Positions 59,973-64,000 of a stretch of DNA of 64,000 nt are shown piece by piece. The notes below the pieces were generated by a model. That model was given only the letters and a program-made list of their open reading frames with translations. It was not told the origin of the DNA and made no database searches. Positions within the stretch are counted from its first letter, which is position 1. Every line of letters starts with the position of its first letter. The DNA is from Nyssa sinensis (Eukaryota > Streptophyta > Magnoliopsida > Cornales > Nyssaceae): the NCBI GenBank assembly GCA_008638375.1, contig CM018048.1, positions 2,250,642-2,314,641 of the forward strand, given 5' to 3'. Made by a program: the position numbers and the translations under genes.

Positions 59973-61205
59973 ATGACTCCTATACTCCAGTACTTAGAAG
60001 AAGGGCTCCTCACAGAGGACAAAAATAAAGCTAAAAGAATCCGTATCTGAGCAACTCAGTACCTTGTCCTTAACGGAAGGCTTTACCGAAGATCTTATTC
60101 TCAGCCATTGTTAAAATGTCTGGCACCCAAAGAATCTCAATACGTCCTGGCAGAAATTCATAAAGGAATATGCGAAAATCATAACGGAGGCAGAACCGTA
60201 GCACACCAAGCTCTAACACAAGGCTACTACTGGCCTAGAATGCTGAAGGAAGCAAAAGAATAAGCTCAAAAGTGTGATAAATGCCAAAGGTTCGCCCCTT
60301 ACCAGCATCAGCCCCAACATGAGCTCATTCCCATCACAAGCCCATGGGCCTTTGCACAATGGGGAATGGACATCGTAAGCCCATTGCCTAAAGCCACGCC
60401 GAACAGGAGATATCTACTGGTAGCTATCGACTACTTCTCAAAGTGGGCAGAAGCAGAGCCACTAACTCGCATTACAGAAAAGGAGGTCAAAAGCTTCACT
60501 TGGAAAAATATAGTTTGCAGATTCGGCATACCTCGCGTGATCATCTCAGACAACGGCATGCAATTTGCTGGTAAAGCATTCAAGAAGTTCTGCCAAGACC
60601 TAAATATCAACCAACATTTCTCCTCACTTGGTCATCCTCAAGCCAATGGGCAAGCAGAGGTCACTAACCGAACAATCCTTGATGCCCTCAAGAAGAGGTT
60701 GGAAGGAGCTAAGGGAAGGTGGGTCGAAGAACTCCCTGGGGCACTCTGGGCCTACAGGACAACTAGGAGAACTCCAACATCAGAAACTCCCTTCTCACTC
60801 GCCTACGGCACCGAAGCAGTGATCCCTGTTGAGATTGGCATACCTACCCTAAGGACCGAAGCTTTCAATGAGGAAACCAATGACCAACAGCTCAGAGAAA
60901 ACTTGGACTTGCTTGAAGAAATGAGAGAGCAAGCCATGGTTAGAATGGAAGCATATCAGCGCAGAATGGTTAGCCGCTTGAAACTTGGCCTAAAGCCTGC
61001 CAGCTTCTAAGTTGGGGACCTCGTCCTAAGAAGGGTGTTCCAGAACACCAAGGATCTCACCATGGGGAAGTTATCGCCTAACTGAGAGGGCCCCTATAGA
61101 ATCACCAAAACAGTGAGACCGACCACTTACTGGTTAGAGAGCATGGATGGGAAACCTGTTCCCAGACTTTGGAATATGGAGCACTTACGGAAGTATTATC
61201 AATAA
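59973..61205 (+). pseudogene. Integrase of the Tat element (with nonsense codons)
   Basis: The zinc-binding domain shows the H-H-C-C pattern: HKGICENH at about 60150-60185 and CDKCQRF near 60275. The catalytic core has D in WGMDIVSPLP, D in ISDNGMQF and E in NGQAEVTN, a DD35E set that appears complete. The C-terminal part (GDLVLRRVF, GPYRITK, WNMEHLRKYYQ) ends at TAA 61203-61205. In-frame stops are near 60047, 60261, 61008 and 61081, so the protein cannot be made whole. Confidence 0.9.
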
Positions 61206-61250
61206 AAGAATTTTTTTTTTCATTCCAAATATTCCATAAAGTGTTCCCAC

Positions 61251-61820
61251 CTTAATGTACAGACCTTATGTCTGGTCCATCTTAATACACAGACCTTATG
61301 TCTGGTCCATCTTAATGTACAAACCTTGAGTCTGGTCCATCTTAATGTACAGACCTTGAGTCTGGTCCATCTTAATGTACAGACCTTATGTCTGGTCTAT
61401 CTTAATGTACAGACCTTGAGTTTGGTCCATCTTAATGTACAGACCTTATGTCTGGTCCATCTTAATGTACAGACCTTATGTCTGGTCCATCTTAATATAC
61501 AAACCCTATGTCTGGTCTATCTTAATGCACAGACCATATGTCTGGTCCATCTTAATGTACAGACCTTGAGTCTGGTCCATCTAAATGTACAGACCTTATG
61601 TCTGGTCCATCTTAATGTATAGACCTTATGTCTAGTGCATCTTAATGTACAGACCTTGAGTCTGGTCCATCTTGACGTACCGACCTTAAGTCTGGTCCAT
61701 CTAAATTTACAGACCTTGAGTCTGGTCCATCTTAATGTACAGAACTTGTGTCTGGTCCATCTTAATGTGCAGACCTCACGTCTGGTCCATCATAGTACAC
61801 CGAACTACATATCTAGTCCA
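61251..61820 (+). repeat. 30-bp minisatellite, 19 units in perfect register
   Basis: The unit is CTTAATGTAC-AGACCTTATG-TCTGGTCCAT. Nineteen units run from 61251 to 61820 with substitutions only and no indel; the last is the most diverged. A frequent variant replaces TTATG with TTGAG. It lies between the integrase stop and the antisense ORF. Open reading frames through it (a repeating ten-residue pattern) are a by-product of the 30-bp period. Confidence 0.95.
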
Positions 61821-62377
61821 CATCACTGAGATTACAAACCGACAGATATGAATCTAACTACTCAACCTTCTATCAATGAAAAGGATACCGACCTTCAAGG
61901 ATCATTACACTACCAATCCTCTTGTTCGACAATCAAGCTCGAGATTGGCTCTAAGTGGTCAAAATGACTGGTTTCTACAAGTCTTTATGTTCGGTAATTA
62001 AAAGATCTGGTTGGTTGGTTACTATATCAACTACCTTCCTTATTATTCAAGAGTTTGGCTCAGTTGCTTATTATTACACCTCAGTTCAAAATCATCACAA
62101 GTCATGAAGTTCGGGAGTCAGCCCATCATCAATGGCCGACCAGAAAGTAATGCTTCGGAGCCCGAGCAAGTTTACTTATGTTAAATTGCAAGTTTTAAGT
62201 GCCGAAGCCCGGTTGCATACTACGGAACATTGGTACTTCAGGCAATACTTGATCAAACCACAAAGATTGCAAATATTCAAAGGAAAGTGAAGACAAAAAC
62301 TCTGAAAAGAAGATGTTCTCATTAAAACGGATGCTCAGTTACAAAAGAGAAGCAGAACTACAAAAGCTTTTCCTAAA
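61821..62377. other. Non-coding 3' region of the Tat element
   Basis: Between the minisatellite and the end of the antisense ORF. No ORF of note; probably untranslated on both strands. Confidence 0.5.
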
Positions 62378-63831
62378 CTAAAGGGCTTGCAGACCCGTCA
62401 TCTTCATTACCATCTTCATCCTCATCATCATCGTTAATCCCCGACAGGTCGATATCTGGGAACTTAGCGAGGAGCTTGGATTTGAAGTTATCATAACCGA
62501 GCTGTGCAATCTGGTCACCCTTCTCCAGCTCGGTCTTCAGCCTGGCCTCGGTCTCAACCTTGGCCTCATCAACCTTCTGGGCAACGGATGCCTGAAGAGC
62601 ATAGTTCTCCTCCTTCAGTTTGGTCAGCTCCTAAAGGAGGGAGTCCCGCTCAAATTGGAAAGAATCCCTCTCAAACTTAATGGAATCCCTCTCAGACTCC
62701 ATAATTGAGAGGGAATTCCTCACTTCCCTGAGCTCGTCCTCGGCCGCGGTAGCTTGGGATTGAGCCATGCCGAGCCGATGCCGAACTTCATCCAGCTCTT
62801 CCTCCAGCCTCTCCAAGGCCTGAAGATCCACTATGGCCTCCATCATGGCGGCCAAGTTGTGCAGGGTCTACAAGACAGAAGGAGAAACAAGTCAGAAAAA
62901 ATAGAAAAGGAGAAGGAAAATAAAACACCAAGCAAGAGAGGTTAGTCGTTACCTTCAGATGGGCGCTCATAGTGCCGACAACCGTCCTCTCAGTACCTTT
63001 CCTGGTACTACAGGAAGGAGAGTCCTTTTGTGGGACCTCTGCCCAGAATTCTTCAATGGCCTGATGGACGGCCCTATATCCATCAGGCATCTGGTCTAGC
63101 CGGGCAGCCACCTTCGCCTTACCCTTCGGTTGAGCTCTCTGGGCCGAAGAGGAGGCGAGTCTTGAAGCCACCACGCCCTTCTGGGGCGATGCAGAAGAGG
63201 GCTCCCTAATCACCACGCCCCTCTAGGGCGGCATAGGGGAAGGAGAAGCAGAGGGGGCAGCCCCTTTCTTGGGAGGTGCAAAAGTGGAAGGGTCGGTGGT
63301 GGTCATCCTCTTCCTCTTCGACGAGGACGCAGCAGGAGGGGGAAGGCTCGCCACCCTTTTCTTCTTTGCCGAGCCCCATTTGCCGGCAACAGACTGTAGA
63401 ACTTCATCGACAACGTTCTTGGCCTTTGGAGGCATCGTGACGCTCGAATGAAGGATAGCTCGGTAGTCTCTATTCGAGGTCTGAAGGAGCTTCTTGTATT
63501 GCTCTTTGAGGGCAGCAGTGAAAGGCGGCCTCCTCTTGATATTCTTATCTACACAAGGAAGATTGGCACGATGGTCAGTCAAAAATACAAAGGTAAGAAG
63601 CAATAGCAGAGCAAAGATTACAAAAGAAAAGTGGGTCTCACCCATAAACCCCATGCTCCGGGGAAACGTAGAGATCTGATCCTCAAGGTCGGTCACCTCC
63701 TACTCTCCACTAACAAAGAAATACCGATCTTTCCAAAGTTTGTTGGAGGACGGTACGTAAGACAGAGGTCGAAAACCTTGGTCAAACGACATGTAGTAGA
63801 GGCCCTCCGACTTCAAGTACTTAAGATCCAT
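62378..63831 (-). pseudogene. Antisense three-exon ORF of the Tat element (coiled-coil, acidic tail)
   Basis: On the minus strand: exon 1 63831-63642 (MDLKYLKSEG, LSYVPSSNKLWKDRYFFVSG, ending GFMG at donor GTGAGA), exon 2 63548-62953 (KRRPPFTAALKEQYKKLL, MPPKAKNVVDEV, a Lys/Pro/Ser-rich linker, ending SAHLK at donor GTAACG) and exon 3 62867-62378 (LHNLAAMMEAI, a long heptad-like Glu/Arg-rich coiled coil, and an acidic DDDEDEDGNEDDGSASPL tail). Both introns (93 and 85 bp) have GT..AG ends, and removing them preserves the frame. Three in-frame TAG codons (one per exon: near 63700, 63223 and 62631) break it. The SNKxWKDRxFFV motif recurs in plant retroelement-encoded proteins. Extra ORFs in this position are known for the Tat lineage; their role is unknown. 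The true start may lie further right: an acceptor-like site precedes the ATG. Confidence 0.75.
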
Positions 63832-64000
63832 TTTACTACAGATCAAGTCTAAAGAAACCTTAACACTGTTCAGACGACCTAAAACTATAAACCCTAATAG
63901 GTGTCTTCAACTATTCAAAAGCAGGTCGACAGGGCAAAGGTTAAACCAGCAAAAGAATTCCCTAAGCAATTTGGGGAGAGGTAGGCGTAACCTCATCTCG
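63832..64000. other. Right edge of window, inside the Tat element
   Basis: Could be 5' leader or an upstream exon or intron of the antisense ORF (CTGTAG acceptor-like site just before the ATG on the minus strand). No LTR start is reached. Confidence 0.4.

Larger units (their letters stand above)
52978..64000 (+). mobile_element. Young Tat-lineage Ty3/gypsy retrotransposon (3' end outside window)
   Basis: Order: 5' LTR, primer-binding region, gag, protease, reverse transcriptase, RNase H, second RNase H, integrase, minisatellite, antisense ORF. Two RNase H domains and a 3' antisense ORF are hallmarks of the Tat lineage (Ogre, Retand, TatII/III). Gag through integrase (53643-61205) is in a single frame once the solo LTR at 57422-59324 and one target copy (total 1908 bp, a multiple of three) are discounted: about 1884 codons with no frameshift. 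About 13 stop codons are visible, each one C-to-T or G-to-A step from a sense codon. The element is therefore defective but young or decayed mainly by cytosine deamination. Confidence 0.9.

Noticed and set aside
53643..61205. Integrated pararetrovirus
   Set aside because: Presence of integrase, LTR, primer-binding region and second RNase H, with no movement or coat protein features, identifies a Ty3/gypsy retrotransposon.
61251..61820. CRISPR-like array
   Set aside because: Thirty-base units abut with no spacers, in a plant retrotransposon.
61326..61829. Repetitive ORFs with a ten-residue period
   Set aside because: Direct result of a 30-bp minisatellite in an untranslated retrotransposon region; no start context and a stop between the two ORFs.

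Overview
This is nuclear DNA from a flowering plant, most likely a eudicot. The evidence is intron-containing plant gene families, an AT-rich intergenic landscape full of microsatellites and MITEs, and Ty3/gypsy elements with the plant-specific Tat-lineage architecture. The species cannot be named from the sequence.

Layout. (1) 89-752 (-): first coding exon of a CPK3-like calcium-dependent protein kinase; the rest lies left of the window. (2) 0.85-3.76 kb: AT-rich spacer with a long inverted-repeat element. (3) 3.76-11.05 kb: two remnants of a BRI1-like LRR receptor kinase pseudogene, split by a nested pair of very large solo-LTR-like elements, each with its own 5-bp target duplication (GCCAC, CCCAA). 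(4) 11-18 kb: spacer with a MITE nested in another MITE, a second copy of the inner MITE, and microsatellites. (5) 18077-20472 (+): complete six-exon ALMT-family anion channel gene (540 aa). (6) 21051-28341: a second nested pair of the same LTR family, the inner one inverted (TSDs GAAAT and ATTTC/ATTTT). (7) 28864-30918 (-): intronless coding region of a WRKY19-like (but WRKY-domain-less) protein with eleven Cys/His repeats, plus a probable 5'-UTR exon near 34.1-34.25 kb. (8) 34.4-42.8 kb: spacer with a ~60-bp minisatellite, a Stowaway-type MITE, another MITE and a G-quadruplex motif. (9) 42.84-45.2 kb: old truncated Tat-lineage retrotransposon, cut by a fragment related to the large LTR family. 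(10) 49361-49921 (-): complete dirigent protein gene with a clear TATA box. (11) 52978-64000: a much younger Tat-lineage retrotransposon, whose 3' LTR is outside the window.

The young Tat element keeps one uninterrupted gag-pol reading frame (about 1884 codons once the insert is subtracted), broken only by about a dozen nonsense codons and by a precise 1903-bp solo LTR with target duplication AGACC. It has two RNase H domains. Its 3' region carries a 19-copy, 30-bp minisatellite and an antisense three-exon coiled-coil ORF.

The four host genes (CDPK, ALMT, WRKY19-like, dirigent) are unrelated single genes and not a pathway or cluster. The most unusual content is in the repeats: the giant LTR family with its repeated hairpin module, the nesting with intact target duplications, and the antisense gene in the Tat element.
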